From NCBI GenBank assembly GCA_905479615.1, contig CAJQNH010000021.1, positions 1-7,685 on the forward strand: a stretch of 7,685 nucleotides of DNA, given 5' to 3'. Numbering within the stretch: position 1 is the first letter of the stretch; each line of letters opens with the position of its first letter. The translations under genes and the position numbers were made by a program. Below are positions 7,037 through 7,685 of this stretch, piece by piece. Under the pieces are notes generated by a model. It was not told where the DNA came from, made no database searches, and worked only from the letters and a program-made list of their open reading frames with translations. The stretch is from an uncultured Eudoraea sp. Lineage in GTDB: Bacteria; Bacteroidota; Bacteroidia; Flavobacteriales; Flavobacteriaceae.

Positions 7037-7685
7037 TTACTCTTCAGACATTACAATGGTTTGTATCCCATGTGCCGGAATTTCAATTTTTGCGGTTTTT
7101 GAACTCATAGTAATACCATATTCCAAGGGTGCATCACTTTGATTCATTGCAACAATTACCAGACTACCGTCTGCATTGACAAATGCGGTTGACAATAAAG
7201 AATTTGAGCTGGAAACGCTGCTGATCCTTTTTGCGCCAGGGCGAATAAATTTAGAAAAATGCCCTATATAATAGTAGGAATACGTTAATGTAAGTTCTCC
7301 TGTTTTGGTGTCTCCATGTGCCGGAGCAAAACATAAATTACCCACATGGTTGGGGCCACCTGTTTCATCGAGGAGAATATTCCAGTCTGTCCATGCCACC
7401 GTTCCATTGTTAAAATCATTTATCATAGACCTTCCATAGCGTTCGGCAAGTCGTTCTTCCTCTATTTTGGCAATATCATAACCTTCGTTGCAGCCTTCTG
7501 TAAAAATTAAATTCTTATCAGGAAAAGTTTCATTTACATTTTTAACATTGTTAAACATGGGTACGCCATCTTTCCAGTCTTCATACCAGTGAAATCCTGT
7601 ACCCCAAACATATTTTGCAGCTTCCGGGTCGTTTAAAATAACGCTTGCCCTTTGAAATAACAGATCGCGGTTGTGATCCCAAACA
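7037..7685 (-). CDS. GH30 family glycoside hydrolase, C-terminal part (partial)
   Basis: This is the C-terminal 215 residues of a clan GH-A retaining beta-glycosidase; the start lies beyond the right edge, and the frame stays open to base 7685, well upstream of the internal ATG at 7558. The visible part opens with WDHNRDLLFQRA, then YVWGTGFHWYEDW, both typical of GH30 glucosylceramidase-like enzymes. The Glu of LIFTEGC (codon 7498-7496) is the expected catalytic nucleophile; the acid/base Glu lies outside the window. From about the segment YSYYYIGHFSKFIRPGA onward the chain is the side beta-sandwich usual in GH30, ending with HGIQTIVM. Flavobacterial relatives in laminarin clusters remove beta-1,6-linked glucose branches, and that is the most likely role here, but glucosylceramidase-like or other beta-glucosidase activity cannot be excluded, and the subfamily is not resolved. 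Any signal peptide is out of view. It is followed after 60 bases by the transporter gene on the same strand, consistent with an operon. Confidence 0.92.
   Translation of the reverse strand, partial: VWDHNRDLLFQRASVILNDPEAAKYVWGTGFHWYEDWKDGVPMFNNVKNVNETFPDKNLIFTEGCNEGYDIAKIEEERLAERYGRSMINDFNNGTVAWTDWNILLDETGGPNHVGNLCFAPAHGDTKTGELTLTYSYYYIGHFSKFIRPGAKRISSVSSSNSLLSTAFVNADGSLVIVAMNQSDAPLEYGITMSSKTAKIEIPAHGIQTIVMSEE

Noticed and set aside
7037..7558. GH30 gene as a short complete gene starting at the ATG at 7558
   Set aside because: The frame upstream is open to the window edge and encodes conserved GH30 sequence (WDHNRD, WGTGFHWYE), so the ATG is internal.

Overview
The window looks like part of a beta-glucan (probably laminarin-type) utilisation cluster from a member of the Bacteroidota, most likely a flavobacterium. 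The pointers are moderately AT-rich DNA, a sugar-porter transporter with a long loop before its late membrane helices, a GH30 enzyme and a lipoprotein glycosidase beside a very large inverting phosphorylase, and starts without Shine-Dalgarno sequences. No genus can be named, and no mobile element, RNA gene or CRISPR array was seen.

Every gene reads on the minus strand, so the order of transcription runs from the right edge to the left. It begins with the C-terminal part of a GH30 glycoside hydrolase (7037-7685, cut by the window edge). After a 60-base gap comes a sugar-porter-type MFS transporter (5435-6976). Eight bases later is a lipoprotein clan GH-A glycosidase with a C-terminal Ig/PKD-like domain (4107-5426). 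Eighteen bases later is a hotdog-fold acyl-CoA thioesterase with an apparent TTG start (3651-4088). A gap of about 110 bases holding a terminator-like hairpin follows. Then comes a giant GH94-like phosphorylase, best matched to the GH149-type beta-1,3-glucan phosphorylases (447-3539). Last is a 123-residue reading frame (79-450).

The main point is that the last two reading frames appear to be one gene broken by a single missing base near 504-507. Restoring one base gives a continuous product of 1153 residues. The 18 codons just upstream of the small frame's ATG then read PTDPYSHTPAGKGAQQPG, which joins smoothly to both halves. The four-base ATGA overlap between the two frames is therefore probably a by-product of the frameshift and not a designed translational coupling. 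The lesion may be real or may be a sequencing or assembly error.

Inferred teamwork: the lipoprotein GH-A enzyme and the GH30 enzyme trim beta-glucan outside the cytoplasm (main chain and beta-1,6 side branches respectively, by analogy with flavobacterial laminarin clusters). The MFS porter carries glucose or short oligosaccharides across the inner membrane. The leaderless phosphorylase would split beta-1,3-gluco-oligosaccharides in the cytoplasm to glucose 1-phosphate. The thioesterase has no obvious role in this pathway.
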